DNA of 64,000 bases from Batillaria attramentaria (GCA_018292915.2 JACVVK020000205.1:835001-899000); one strand, 5' to 3'. Positions 17,764 through 30,029 are shown, counted from the stretch's first letter. The notes: generated by a model from the sequence alone, not told the origin. Numbers and translations are program-made.

Positions 17764-20700
17764 CTGAAAAATTATACAACAGGACAACTATAACTTTTAA
17801 GAACCCAGGCCCGATCACCCCCTGCTAACTATATCAGTATATGATACGGACGGGTGCGTGGGTGAGTGGGTGGGTGTTTGGGGGTTTAACGTCCTTTTCC
17901 ATCACATACGGGTGATATCAAAGACGGGGAAACGATGAAAAAGCCAGCACAAATATTTGGCCCCAGCCGGGATACAAACTCACGACCCGAGCATTAGAAG
18001 TCCAACGCTCTACCATTCGGCCACCCCGGCTCCCCCAGTATATGATACGACTGGTTAAAAAGAACAAGCCACTGCACATTAGCAGGAGCCACTTTAAGCC
18101 ACTAAATATTTAGCAAGGCGTGGGGCTTCCCCGCTAGGCCGGTGACCACTGCAGATTGCATTATAGTGGCTTGATGTGGCTCCTGGTGATCTGAAGATTT
18201 CAATTAAATCTGCGATTTGTGAAATGGGCTTTTAAGAGATAAGAAAACAGGAAATTTACGATGAAGTAAATGTTAATGAGAATCATGAACAACATTTTCG
18301 AATATGCCTGAAGACGTGGTTAGCTTTCGGGGATACTTGTATTTGTAACTATTGTGTTCTTCCGAACAAAAAAAGAAAGAAAGAAAAAAAAAAAAAGACG
18401 TCGTAGCCGACTTTAGTTTTGTACGCCCGTTTTTGAAACCAGTTTAGCTATCCGGTATTCCCCCAAAGTTTCTCAATGGACTTTTCAATGGAAACGAGAA
18501 ATGATTGGTGAACTTGGCATTTTGTTTTGTTACATTGCTCGGTGCTTAGGACAGGAAATGAGTATGCGTTTCTCTAAAAGGGGTTGGGTGTTTGGGAGTT
18601 TAACGTCCTTTTTCCAACACGAAAGGTGATATCAAAGACGGAGCATCAAGAAAAAGGCCAGTACAAGTATTTGGCCCAGCTGGGATGCGAACTCACGACC
18701 CGAACATTGAGAGTCCAACGCTCTACCATTCTGCTATCCTGCCTCCCCTTCCCTAAGAGAACATCCAATATCTAGAAAGATAAATGTTGCGATACCTGTT
18801 CATTTCCACAGTGGAAATGCTGAATGACGTCACACGGCGAGTAGACACAGAAGTCTTCATCACTGGCGTCCCGGCAGTCAGCGCGGTGATCACACACCAA
18901 CGTGTACGGCACGTGCTCAACACCGTCAGCGCACGTGAACGACGGCGGAAGTGGCGTCAGAAGAGCCGTACAGTCACTCAACCGGAAACCACGCCCCCAG
19001 CATGCACTCTGAGCGTCGCAAGCCAGGAACTCGTGAGTCATGTGACCTAGCGGACACCGTGTGTAGGACTCGCCGGAGGCCCGTGGTGAGATAATCGGTA
19101 ACACAATCTCTTTCCTTTCGATGCTCGTCGACTTGTCCGCGTTCTTGGAAGGTGGCATTTCACAGAGAATGTTACCTTGACGCCTGGATTCGTCACAGTG
19201 CGTCATGGTAAGAGCATGCAAACCGCTTGCTGCGTCACTATCAGAGGCGGTAGGTTCATCCATGGTGAACACGCTGCAGTCAGCATCCTGAATATATTTT
19301 TTTTCTGTCCAAGTAGAGCTCAAGTATGCGACCGTTCCGTCTGACCACTGCAGTACATTCTTGTATCTGTACGGCGACATTTTGTTAAGTGGTTGAGAAG
19401 AATGTGAAGAATGACGAGAAATAACTGGACTTAAAGAAAGGAAAAAAAGCAAAACAAACAAACGACAAAACAAAAAGGACCGACCAACCAGCAAAGAAAC
19501 AATACAGCTTTCAATAAACAAGACGAGACATCAAATTACATTCAAACATCCGTGTTACTAGTTTGGCGCCGTATGATAACGTCGTACTCATTTTCGAATG
19601 TTAACTAATATACAAATAAATATTGCACTTTAAAAATGTGAAAGCCCCCAAAAAGGGAAATAATTTATCGATCATAATTTTTTCTTCTCATTTTCAGGTC
19701 CATAAACATCTGATACATCCTTTGTGAAACCTACTAAAAACATCATAGGACATTGATCGGCTATGTTTTAGTTAGTCTTGTGTTTGTGTTGTCTGCCTAC
19801 CATTTCCTCGCGTACACATGCAAAGTTGTGGTATATATACGGCCAGCGGACCATGCCTTTTTGACGCGGATGGGTGCGTGAGTGTTAGGTGGTTTAACGT
19901 CCTTTTCCACAATGTATGGGTGATATCAAAGACGGGGCAAAGAGAAAAAGGCCAGTTCAAATAGTCGGCCCCAGCCGGGAATCGAACTCACGACCCGATC
20001 ACTGAAAATCCAACACTCGGCTATCCTGTCCCCCCCCCCCCCCCTATTTTTTGACGCATTTCAAGTGGCGGTATATTCGGTGCCAGAGAAGGAAGTTCTT
20101 TGGTTGTGATGTCTGTATGTTTACGCTAAATTATCTACCTTGGTTTGAAATCTTCTGTGAAAGTTTCAAGGCTGAATATAACTTATAAACGTGATGAATA
20201 GTAATCATTACCCACGACATACTGGCATCCACTTGTCACACTTTTACCATCCACTATCTCGAAATTGCCGCTTTTCAAAAGCAGGGATAACCGAATGGTA
20301 GAGCGTTGGACTTTCAATGCTCGGGCCGTGAGTTCGAATCCCGGCTGGGGCCAAATATTTCTGCCGCTTTTTCTCGTTGCCCCGTCTTTGATATCACCCA
20401 TACGTGGTGAAAAAGGACGGTACACTCCCAAACACCGAACCACCCCCTTTCAAAAGCAATATCTTAACAAATATATCTCCGGCTACAGAAATGCTACAAA
20501 ATAATGTTTACACCAAAAGAAAGCTTATTTCTGCACTTTCCATTGCTCAGAATCACCCGTTGCACCCCCCCCCCTTTTTATGTAGGGTTCCATCATTTTA
20601 GTGAAATAAGAAGAGAACTTACAACAGTGGTAGTGGTAGAGCAAATGAAGAATGGATGCACGACAAAAAAAAATTGTAATAAAAAAACCCAAACAACAAC

Positions 20701-21643
20701 AAAAAACAGGAACAAGTTGAGAATCAAACACAAGTCTGATGCATCAATGCAAGCAACTGAGGCTCGAAACAACAACAACAGCAACAACAAAACAAGAAGA
20801 GAACTTACAACAGTGGTAGTGTTGGGCTTGCTGGCTGCAGACCAAGAAAAACATCCAACTTCTGCTTCTCCAGCAGCTCAATCACATTTCTCCATTCCTC
20901 CGGAGTGTTCAGACTCGCTAAGACACCTCCATGTACCAGGCACTGTTTGGACGCCTCCTCCCACGTGATAAACTCCTCCAGTCTCATAAATATGTAGCAG
21001 CCCTTGCCCACAGCTATCCGTCCCAGTCCACAGACGTCAGTGGTGTAGGGACAGTCCGCCTCGTCCTCAATCCCAACACACTCTTGGTTCAGGTTACACA
21101 GGAAGTGCTGCCGGAAGTCAGCCCAGTACGGCACGGAGCAGTTCCACTTGCCGTCCGGTAGTCTTAGTGGAAGCGCAGACTGGTTGTGGAAAGAGAAAAG
21201 AAGCCTGAAGCCAGTGTGAGATCTAGACGAAACTCCACCCAGAAGCCGTACTTGAATGAACATCACGTCAGTGTCAAACAAGGTGGGTGGAGGGTATTCT
21301 GTTCTACAAGCCCACCACACATTGTTGTTCAAGGAAGGTCCGTGTCTGTACACTCTCACGAAGTCGCTACAATGGCTGAAATGTTGCGTGTAAAACCCGA
21401 AGACATCAAGACTCGGGAAGCTCAGCATGACAGAATTGTTCTCGGGAATGTCAAGCCGCACCCAGCTGTTGATGGGGGTCGGGTGAGGGGTGACTCCATC
21501 GAATCCTGGTGTCTGTATATATCCTGGAACGTACCCAAAGCGTTTGAGGCAAACTGTTAAAAAAAAAAAAATGTAGTGTTTGGCACGAGAGTATTTTTTC
21601 TGGTCTCCTCTCGGCCGTACAACACAGTTGCTGATTACGTATT

Positions 21644-21714
<71 letters not shown>

Positions 21715-22060
21715 ATCATTTCAACAAACCTGCTGTAGGAGAAGTGTAAATCAGCTCTAACTGTGGCCTGTTCTCTTGTGCCATCGTCACCGCCGTGCGT
21801 TGCGAGGAAACTTCATGTGGTGCAGGTTCTTCAGTGAGACTCCGGTGTTCTGGCGTGAAGTCAGTCACTGTTGTCAAAACTCGAGGAGCTGTCTCCGACT
21901 GGGCGTCGTCCTTTGCGGTCGTAACAGGAATGGACGTTTCGGCTGTGCTCGTACTTACATTGGGACTAGAAGCGTGGACGATGACAACCAGGCCAAACGC
22001 TAGCAGAACGGATGTCTTTCTCGTGAGAAGCTGCTGGAACAAGCTGCAGTTCTTTGCCAT
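15712..22060 (-). CDS. Gene B: CUB-CTLD-LDLa-LRR 7TM receptor lacking CUB 1
   Basis: A receptor of the same class as gene A, about 1222 residues. Exons: 22060-21730, 21523-20809, 19366-18796 and 17763-15712 (phases 1, 2, 0). Domain order: signal peptide (MAKNCSLFQQLL..LLAFGLVVIVHASS); a short Ser/Thr-rich stalk to about residue 110; CUB 2 (112-220); LDLa-like (225-260); CTLD (262-405); Cys-rich module and LDLa modules (420-680); LRRs (710-885); 7TM (920-1195). The first CUB-like domain of A, C and D is absent: the stalk runs straight into RPQLELIYTSPTAG, the segment that follows CUB 1 elsewhere. GPCR marks are LDRC (for DRY), FLCWFP and NPFLYT. An ATG 11 codons upstream (22093) is possible, but 22060 gives the cleaner signal peptide. 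Confidence 0.87.
17807..18240. repeat. MITE-like repeat in gene B intron 3, split by SINE-1
   Basis: The outer parts (CCCGATCACC.. at 17810, ACTGGTTAAAAA, AGGAGCCACTTTAAGCCACT, TAGTGGCTTGATGTGGCTCCTG) match 62185-62405 read in reverse. The two GCCACT/AGTGGC blocks are inverted repeats of each other, so the element can fold. The interruption is SINE-1 at 17849-18035. Confidence 0.75.
17849..18035 (-). mobile_element. SINE-1 nested in MITE-like repeat
   Basis: A full-length SINE-1 on the minus strand. CAGTATATGATACG occurs on both sides (17835-17848 and 18036-18049), a perfect 14-bp duplication of the host repeat. Confidence 0.95.
18581..18752 (-). mobile_element. SINE-1, variant subfamily
   Basis: This copy has the head variant CTGCTATCCTGCCTCCCC (complement) instead of CGGCCACCCCGGCTCCC. 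The same variant is seen at 19.9, 24.4 and 58.3 kb. It abuts gene B exon 3. Confidence 0.8.
18796..19366 (-). CDS. Gene B exon 3: CTLD end, Cys-rich module, LDLa
   Basis: The acceptor is CCGTACAG before 19366 and the donor is GAACAG|GTATCG at 18796/18795. It encodes YKNVLQWSDGTVAYL..., the CTLD end (THCDESRRQGNILCE), a linker, CPLGHMTHEFLACDAQSACW, an LDLa (FTCADGVEHVPYTLVCDHR.DC.DASDE..C) and half of the next. The linker after ILCE is longer than in D. Confidence 0.9.
19868..20032 (-). mobile_element. SINE-1 copy in gene B intron 2
   Basis: Variant subfamily, minus strand. TTTTTGACGC precedes it at about 19858 and recurs after the C run at about 20047, a likely target duplication. Confidence 0.82.
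20284..20447 (+). mobile_element. SINE-1 copy, plus strand
   Basis: Head GGATAACCGAATGGTAGAGC, box B GTGAGTTCGAATCCC, body and tail. It is flanked by TTTCAAAAGCA at 20273-20283 and 20448-20458. It is the only plus-strand SINE-1 in the first 45 kb. Confidence 0.88.
20809..21523 (-). CDS. Gene B exon 2: CUB 2, LDLa-like, CTLD first half
   Basis: The preferred acceptor GTTCCAG before 21523 gives GYIQTPGFDG, aligned with GFIQTPGWDG of gene C. An acceptor 33 bp upstream (TTTAACAG) is also in frame and would add 11 residues. It encodes the CUB core (CSDFVRVYRHG..), FRLLFSFHNQSALP, the LDLa-like module (WNCSVPYWADFRQHFLCNLN..CVGIEDEADC) and CGLGRIAVGKGCYIFM..LNTPEEW of the CTLD. The donor is CTGTT|GTAAGT at 20809/20808. 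Confidence 0.88.
21649..21713. repeat. (AC)n microsatellite in gene B intron 1
   Basis: About 32 AC dinucleotides, 15 bp from the gene B exon 1 donor. Confidence 0.95.
21730..22060 (-). CDS. Gene B exon 1: signal peptide and short stalk
   Basis: The start at 22060 gives MAKNCSLFQQLLTRK and then a hydrophobic core (SVLLAFGLVVIVHA). A Thr/Ser-rich stalk follows, then RPQLELIYTSPTAG. The donor is GCAG|GTTTGT at 21730/21729, phase 1. No CUB 1 is encoded, so the mature extracellular part starts almost at CUB 2. Confidence 0.8.
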
Positions 22061-22210
22061 TGTCGCTGCACAGCGATCACTGTCCAAGACCACACTGAAG
22101 GAACTGCTGGAGACTGTCCAAATAAGGAAGTGTCTTGCGGTCTCAAGCCACTGGAAAATTGAGGTGTTGAGATTGGATTACTCGGATTTTGCTGTTGAGT
22201 GTTCAAAAGA

Positions 22211-22518
22211 GCGGTGAGCCGTGGTCTAATAGGTAACGCGTCGGACTTAGCCGCTGCGCTACTGAACGGCCGTCATCGATATCACGGAGAAGTGTGGGTT
22301 CGAGCCCAGGTCGATCTTGTAATAATTATGTAAAACTGGTTTTTCTTGGCTACCGGGCTGCTCATCGGAGGTTTCTCTCCGGGTTACCCAGCTTTTTTCC
22401 TCTAGTAAAATTTATTTTTAAAAAATCAGGATAGGTACGTTGGGTGGCGCTGCTCCGCGGCGACGCGCTTTCTCCGGGGGACGCAGCCTGAATTCCCAAA
22501 AGTAATAAAAAAAAAACA
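22211..22518 (+). mobile_element. SINE-3 copy upstream of gene B
   Basis: tRNA-like head (GGTGAGCCGTGGTCTAATAG, GGGTTCGAGCCC), then TGGCTACCGGGCTGCTCATC and GGTGGCGCTG, then an A run. It lies 150 bp upstream of the gene B start codon. Confidence 0.78.
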
Positions 22519-23507
22519 GGCCACTTCGGACTTCGCTGCTGACTTCAATGCTGCTGGTCCATTAGTGTCGATGAGAACCGCGACTTCTACTTTAGAAGCG
22601 CTGATGTTAATTGTAACCAATCAGTACTTGTATTTCACGTTTCATGTGAATATATATCGCTCAATCTGATTCTTTACAGCCGCTGGTGTGCGTGTGCATG
22701 TGTGCCCTCAGACTTGCCCAAACCGTTCTGCAAACCGCTATCAGCTAGTCTCCCATATTTCAATCAGTTTCGGAATGACGTCAATTATTATTTTTGTGCT
22801 GGTTTGGTGTTGCATTTCGTGTTATTTGCACTTGTGCGGCGTTAAGCCCTAGCTAACTAACTAACTCAATCTAGTGATATTTGCTCACAGAAAAAGTAAA
22901 CCACACCGAAACTCCATTGTCACGTGTGTGAATGACGATTCATTACGCTTCACACACGAAGCCCAAACAGTTATTAACAGGGCTGACTAATTTGCAGGCG
23001 ATAAACGCGCAAAAGCGATTAGATTTAATTTTTTTCCTGTTGGTTGGGAACGTTCCTGCTGAAAACGAATCCATTAATACAGTAATTAAGCCACATGTGT
23101 ATTTCCACGCAGCGTCACGCCTAAAATGTTTGACTGGTTTTCCGTTCCCGTATAATCGTACAGTTTATTGTAAAAAGTGCACTCTTTGCTGATGTAACCC
23201 AGTGCATCGCACTTCTTCACCTCACGCAAGGTAAAGTTCTCACGAGTTAGAAATGTGATGATGGCTCAACTCGTATGTGAAATTCTGACGAGCGCTCCAT
23301 AAATCCAGTGTGTTACTGTGAAGCATTTACATTTCAAGACACAGAGCATCCAGTTCTATGCTAATCTTTTTGCTTAATGCCCAAAGGACCATTGTGATTA
23401 TGGGTTTCTACGGAAACTGTACGTTGCATTGTATTGACCTGTTAAACAATAAAAAGGTGTAATTGTAAATATTACTAGACGGTAGGCATTTTCTGAACGG
23501 CGGGGGT

Positions 23508-23570
<63 letters not shown>

Positions 23571-24395
23571 ACTCGGTTAATTCGCATTTTTTTAATTTTT
23601 TTTTTTTTTGGGGGGGGGGTGTTGGCTCTTTCAACAGCACGTGATCTAGGAGATAGGCACCTCCGGATATAAATGGTTTTGACGGCAAAACCTTTTTAGC
23701 ACCCATTAAATTGCCGTTTTAACTATTTGCACCACATCCAAAATTACATTTTCAAGAGTAAATTGGCTGTTATCGCATCTGATTGTAAACAAGCAACTTT
23801 TTGTTCTGGCGATAATGAGTAAAACATTGTTGTTTTAGGCCAGAAATGAAATGATAATATCACCTTTGGATTTGCTGGTTCCCAACCCACCGCTCCTTCA
23901 GACGACAAAATAAATGACATAGACTTTTTTGTCTTTTGTTTCTTTTTTTTTCATTTTGGTTCGTAAAAGCAAAGCTGCAGTATTTTGGCAAATGACAGGA
24001 AGTCCACGGCGTAATTTTAGGGAAAAATGGGTGATTTCAAGATAAAATACACTGACCAAACGGCCTTTTTCCTAAGAAGATGTCAATGGACTTACTGTGT
24101 TTTGCTGTTACATGGCAGAATTGTGGATTGTGAAACTAAACATGGATACATGTACAACTCTGATAAAACAAAACGGAACAATTAATCAAGATTTACCAGC
24201 GCCAAACACGCACGACTAAGTGCGTGCTACTAGCATTCATACTATATTTATGTTTTTTTTCCCCTCGTTTTACAGCCAAACGTGCTTTTTAAATTATTCA
24301 TTTTTATTTATTCATTAATCTCTCTCTTCTTCGCTTTAGGTTGCTCGTCCCTTTGACATCCTGTGATTATACAGATTTTGACAAGAGTAGGTTTG
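22519..24395. other. Intergenic between genes B and C, distal part
   Basis: No gene or exon is recognised. It holds a (CA)n of about 58 bp (23512-23569) followed by T and G runs. The rest is unique-looking, AT-rich sequence. Confidence 0.55.
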
Positions 24396-24590
24396 AAAGT
24401 GGGTGGGGTGGGTGGGGTGGGTGTTTAGGAGTTTAACGTCCTTTTCCACCACGTCAAAGACGGGGCAACGAGAAAAAGGCCAGCACAAATATTTCGCCCT
24501 AGCCGGGATTCGAACTTACGACCCGAGCATTGAAAGTCCAACGCTCTACCGTTCGGCTATCCAACGCTCTACCATTAGGCGATTATTTTT
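24396..24590 (-). mobile_element. SINE-1 copy with duplicated head segment
   Basis: Minus strand, variant subfamily. A short body deletion removes the sequence between ACCACGT and CAAAGACGGGG. The segment CCAACGCTCTACC occurs twice, so part of the head has been duplicated. Confidence 0.8.
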
Positions 24591-25069
24591 TGAACTGTTG
24601 TATTTAGACACTCTAATTGTCCACAAGCGTCCCTGTTTAAAAAAAAAATAAAAAAAATGTTATCATTGTTTTTAATTTTTGAGTAGATTTTTTATGAACT
24701 TTTTTTTTCTCGAGTACGCAAGTCAGTTCTACACAACAAAATTACTGATCTTTCTCAATACTGGCTAAGAGCTGAGAATAGGGAAATTTGACTGTTTCTA
24801 ACATCATCTCGAAGAATTACACTCAAAGGCTTTGTCTGAACTGAGCCATAGGGAATACGAGACAGAGTAAGGATCGTGAAAAGTGGAGAGTGAGTGAGTG
24901 AGTCAATACAGCTTTCCTGGCAACAGGTTGAGCACTCATAACGCAATAAAACACACGTAAACTATATGAACTACGCGACAGGTCTTGGTAGCAATCTTAA
25001 TAAGTCTTTTTTTCAGTCATTGGCTGGATGGTTCATACAATGAGTGTCTGTGTGTGTGTGTGTGTGTGA

Positions 25070-25106
<37 letters not shown>

Positions 25107-25414
25107 CATAAACGTGTGACGTCACTCTGACACAGAGAAAAACGTAATGTGATATAAGTCAGAATTTCATCATGTCAGGCTTACACCAGTCATCCAAAAA
25201 AAAGAAAACAAACAATAAAACAACCAACAACAAAAAAGCCTGAAAAACTTGAAAAACAGAACTAAGCGTATTCCCCTGCTCCTCCCCCCCCCCCATCCCC
25301 CCCCCCCTCTCTCTCCCTCTGGTGGTAATCACAAAACGGTTCTCACGGGCTCTATACTATAACTACGTGCTGCGTTCAGAAGAATAGAAATCACTTGAGA
25401 GCACTCAAAATGTG
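24591..25414. other. 3' flank of gene C
   Basis: No gene is seen. It has T/A runs at about 24640-24715, (TG)n around 25048-25104, and A/C- and C-rich tracts at 25195-25320. Confidence 0.6.
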
Positions 25415-27475
25415 TTAGCCGACGGATGAAGTTCCAGAGTGTGCCTTCACTTTCTGTTTGGCCAGCATTTCTTTCTCGATTCGCTGCTCCATGGCTTGAC
25501 GTCTCCGCTCCAGTATCATGTTGACGGTGTACAGGAACGGGTTCAGCGCCGAGTTCAGCGGCAGCACGATGATCGCCATGGCAACGCTGACCTCGCCAGG
25601 AATCGCCACGTCATTGGCGGCCAGCAGACCCAGCAGCCCGATGGGGAACCAGCACAGGAAGTCGGACAGCACGACAGTAAAGAGGCGGCGGGCGATGGTG
25701 AGGTCTTTGGACTTCTTGGTGGAATCAGACGTCGACATACTGTTGGAGCGGATGGACCAGTAGATGAAGGCCTGACCTGTAGCGATCTGGAGAAACACGA
25801 CAAAATTGAGGACGATCATCACGCCGAAAGCGTAGTCACTGCCAGCGAAGTATTTTCTGGTGATGGGCAGCGGGATACAGATTCCGGTCTGGCTGTAGAA
25901 CTCCCAGTGTGACGTCATGGGTAACAGAGGAATGACTGCTAGGATCAAGCCAAGTATCCACACTAGCGCGCACGTGATATTGGCTGATGTCTTCTGGAAA
26001 TGAAAATGACTGAACGGGAAGCGAAGCACCAGAAACCGATCAAGAGTTATCAGGCAGATGATGAAGGCCGACACCTCGCTAGACAGGAGTGACAAGAAGC
26101 CGGCTATCTTACAGGCAGCGCTGTTTTTCCACGCAAGATCATTCCACAGGTACGTGCCTTGATACAGACGGTCCGCCACCCCGATCACGGCCAGGTACAC
26201 ACCCATGAGAAAGTCAGACACGCACAGGTGTGTCACGAACACCCCGAAACCTAGTTTACTCTTGGTCCTATTGACAAATGAGCGATAGACGAAGCTGCTC
26301 AAGTTGCCGATAACGGCCAGCGCGGCAAAGACAGCCAGCAGCACGCGGTACACGTCAGACCGGAGCAGGGCGTCACAGGACGAGATCTCGTCAGTCGGGG
26401 CGCGACACTGAAGCAAGTTGAAGCCCGCGGGCAGCGTGGCCGGGCAGCACAGCTTGTAGTTGTCGGCGTACACTTCATCCAGTTGGTCAAGACCCCGAAA
26501 GACATCACGTGGGAAGTCGGTCATTGGACATCCACGGAGGTCCAGTTGTTGAAGATGCTGTAGAGGACGAAAGCCGTTCTCAGGGACCCTTTCAATGTCA
26601 CAGTCGGACAGATTCAGTGTTTCTAGGTTAGAAAAGACCTCGAGATCACCGACATTCAACTGCTGGAAGTAAACGCGCGATAAGTCCAGCGTCGTTAGGA
26701 AAGGAAACTCATCAAACTGCATGTTGTTGAAAGCGGAAAGATCTGTCAAAGGATTGGCTGAGAGTGAGAGATACTTGAGACGCGGTAACTTGCTTAAAAA
26801 CTCCAGGCTGACGCTTCTGACGTCATTGTCACTGAGATCCAGGACTTGCAGGTTGGGCAGGCTGACCGTGTCTAGTTGTGACACCCGGCACTCCGCCAGA
26901 CTCAAGTGTATCAGCATGATGTTGTCGGTCATGTCTAACAGACTCATACCAGTTCCACTGGCATCCAGGAACCTTAGCTGTGGATAGTCACGTGACATGA
27001 AGGAGCGACGACAGAAGAAGGCCATGCCGTAGCACGTGCAATTCACTGGACAAGTGACATCACACATCAGTTCGTCGTCTCGCTGAGGACACTGGATCGC
27101 CCCGTCACACAGGTGGCTAGGATGGACACAGACGCGAGAAGCCCGACAGCGGTAGAAGCCGGGACACGTGTAGCTGTCACACGCCGCCTCGTCCTCTTTG
27201 CCCGGACAGTCGTACACACCGTTACAGCGCACGTACACCGGCAGGCAGTAACCGTTACCAGCGCACTGAAAATGGGTCTGGGGGCAGGGCACGTTCCCGC
27301 TGTTCGTAGAGGAAACAGCGAAGTCTCCGTGGTGGTTGAAGTGTACCACAGCAGGTGGCAGTTCTGTTCTCAGTAGCTCGGGCATTGCAAAGACATTAGG
27401 AACAGGGCATCGTAGTTCATCGGCGCTGTTGACACACTTGTCTATTCCGTTACAACGCTCGTCCTTTGGTACACA
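25415..27475 (-). CDS. Gene C exon 4: LDLa x3, LRRs, 7TM, stop
   Basis: The acceptor is TTCCTGCAACAG before 27475. It encodes the LDLa half (CVPKDERCNGIDKCVNSADE), CNGVYDCPGKEDEAAC, CDGAIQCPQRDDELMC, N-cap CPVNCTCYGMAFFC, about seven LRRs with clear LxxLxLSxN repeats, hinge NYKLCCP..CRAPTDEISSC and 7TM. TAA is at 25417-25415. Confidence 0.94.
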   Translation of the reverse strand, partial: CVPKDERCNGIDKCVNSADELRCPVPNVFAMPELLRTELPPAVVHFNHHGDFAVSSTNSGNVPCPQTHFQCAGNGYCLPVYVRCNGVYDCPGKEDEAACDSYTCPGFYRCRASRVCVHPSHLCDGAIQCPQRDDELMCDVTCPVNCTCYGMAFFCRRSFMSRDYPQLRFLDASGTGMSLLDMTDNIMLIHLSLAECRVSQLDTVSLPNLQVLDLSDNDVRSVSLEFLSKLPRLKYLSLSANPLTDLSAFNNMQFDEFPFLTTLDLSRVYFQQLNVGDLEVFSNLETLNLSDCDIERVPENGFRPLQHLQQLDLRGCPMTDFPRDVFRGLDQLDEVYADNYKLCCPATLPAGFNLLQCRAPTDEISSCDALLRSDVYRVLLAVFAALAVIGNLSSFVYRSFVNRTKSKLGFGVFVTHLCVSDFLMGVYLAVIGVADRLYQGTYLWNDLAWKNSAACKIAGFLSLLSSEVSAFIICLITLDRFLVLRFPFSHFHFQKTSANITCALVWILGLILAVIPLLPMTSHWEFYSQTGICIPLPITRKYFAGSDYAFGVMIVLNFVVFLQIATGQAFIYWSIRSNSMSTSDSTKKSKDLTIARRLFTVVLSDFLCWFPIGLLGLLAANDVAIPGEVSVAMAIIVLPLNSALNPFLYTVNMILERRRQAMEQRIEKEMLAKQKVKAHSGTSSVG

Positions 27476-27551
27476 CTGTTGCAGGAAAGAGAAAGTTTTA
27501 GGAGTTAAAATGTGTCTTTTAGTGGTGACGGATGAATGAAACGTAAACTAG

Positions 27552-27598
<47 letters not shown>

Positions 27599-29867
27599 AC
27601 ACACGAACAACAAGTAACCGACAGAAACAAACACAGATCAATAATTATTCTAAGTGCATAATTTGTGTTAGGTGTGTTTGTGGTTTGTGGAAACACTTAA
27701 CTCATTTTTGTCACACCATACGTGATACAAGACACAAAACAACCAAAAGAACAACAAACAAACAAAAAATCGAAAAGCAGCAGCAACAACAAAAACAAAC
27801 AAACAAACAAAAAACAAAAAAACCTAACAAACAAAGAACAACATCAACAACAACAATATGATCATAACAACAACAAAAAATACAATAATTACAGTTGTCT
27901 TCAATACCTGCTGATTGCCGCATTTAAACGTCCCGATGACGTCACACGGCGGGTAGACACAGAAGTCTTCATCACTGGCGTCCCGACAGTCAGCTCGATG
28001 ATCACACACCAACGTGTACGGCACGTGCTCAACGCCGTCAGCGCACGTGAACGACGGCGGAAGTGGGGTCAGCGGAGCCGCACAGACGTCACGTGATCCT
28101 CGATCTTGACCCCAGCACTTACTCTCCTCATCGCAAGCTAGGAAGCTGTGCGTCACGTGACCTGCCGGGCAGAGCACGTGCGACACATTCCAGACCTGGG
28201 CAGTAGAGTTTGTTAACTGAACAGTGGGTGCGTTTTCAGTCGTAACTGGTACAGTTTGCTCTTCAGGGAGAGCGTCCGCTTCACACAGGATGTGGGTTTG
28301 ACGATTTAGGCGTCTGATATCACAAGGTTGGATGGATAGAGTGGCAAAACCCTCGACGTTGAAGGAGTAATCGGGACGGAAATATCCGCACTCCGCATCG
28401 CTCACGTCGCCAGTTATGACGTTCAGGAAGTAGGCGATAGTTCCGTCCGACCATTGCCACGTGTCTTGATACCTGTATAATAAAATGCTGACGAGGTAAG
28501 ATTCTGAAACTAGGAAAAAAAATACCCGTAAGTACCTTTACTTCTCTCTTTGCCTTTGGACCTCTCTATCTCTCCGAATCATCTCATTAGTATAATTAAT
28601 AATTATACAAAGCCCTGTTTTAAGTCTACTTGAGACCGAAAACCCCATTTTTTGCTGTTGTCAATTATATGCTTCAGGTGTCATGGATTTGTCGATAACG
28701 TCATTTTGACCCCAAGGAAACAAACTTTTACACTATTATTGTTAGAGTTTTCTCTTCATCAAGATTTAAAAATAATTTCTCTTGACCTTTCTCTTTTTTG
28801 TGTCTTTCAGGAAACCGTTTGAGCCTAAAACGCGCACAACAGTATTGTGTTTTATCTGTCTGATATTGCACCGTTAAAGTCCCAAACACCCTCCCTTGCT
28901 TTTTATGTGTTCACTAAAATCTTCGTTTTTGAAAATCCATTGTCCACAAGCAAAATTGTGAAGAAACACAGACTTTAATCATCCACACTAGAAAAATCTA
29001 GGAGCTTGTTATTTGTGGTTTAACGCCGAGCAGGAAAAAAACCCACCAACAACAAACAAAACAAAACAATACCCAGACCGTTTCGCGGCTCTTGGGATAA
29101 TCTAGGAAGATTTTTTCAAGGAATTATAAGGCTACTTACAAGAGAGGTAGCACTGGATTTGCAGCTCGGAGTCCAACAAAAACGTTCAGCCCTGTCGTCT
29201 GCAGCAGTGACGTCACTTCCTGCCATTCATCGGGAGTTCTCAGACTCGCCAAATACGCTCCGCTAAGCAGACACTCGTTGGAAGCGTCATCCCACGTGAT
29301 TATAGCGTCATCCTCAAGCATCATGAATATGTAGCAGCCGCTGCCCACAGAGATCCGTCCCGGACCACAGAGGTCAGTGGTGTAGGGACAGTCCGCCTCG
29401 TCCTCCATCCCAGCACACTCTTGGTTTAGGTTACACAGGAAGTGCTGCCGGAAGTCAGCCCAGTACGGCACGGAGCAGTTCCACTTGCCGCCCGCCAGTC
29501 TAACTGGAATAGCGGACTGGTTGTGGAAGGAAAAGATCAACTTGAAGCCAGAATAGGTGTCACCATCGTCAGAAAAAAAACGTACGAAGAAAACGTCTGT
29601 GTCATACAAAGCAGGACCGGGTCGATAACCCCGACAGGCCTTCCACACCAGGTGTTCCGAGGAGTTGCCTCCTGTGTACAACGCCACATTCTGAAAGGAG
29701 CACCACTTGGTTGATCCTCCGACATCAACGTGACGCAGACTGATCATGACCACGTGACTCGCTGGAACATCCACCCGTGCCCAGCTGTCCATGTTGTTCG
29801 GGTATTTTGTCTCGCCGTCCCATCCCGGTGTCTGAATGAACCCTGTGGGGAAGGACAAAGAAACACA

Positions 29868-29914
<47 letters not shown>

Positions 29915-29989
29915 GATCAAGCAAAATCCGAAAACCCACCTCTTCACTGTCCTCAACCAATAGCTGTTGCCACATCATCATCTTGCTGG

Positions 29990-30029
<40 letters not shown>

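Noticed and set aside
21524..21556. Use of the upstream acceptor for gene B exon 2
   Set aside because: It is in frame and has a better pyrimidine tract, but the downstream acceptor aligns with A, C and D. It remains possible as an alternative form.
25439..25912. Conserved antisense open frames of 110-166 codons opposite the 7TM exons
   Set aside because: They occur at the same place in A, B, C and D only because the sense strand is conserved. The products have no domain or start logic.
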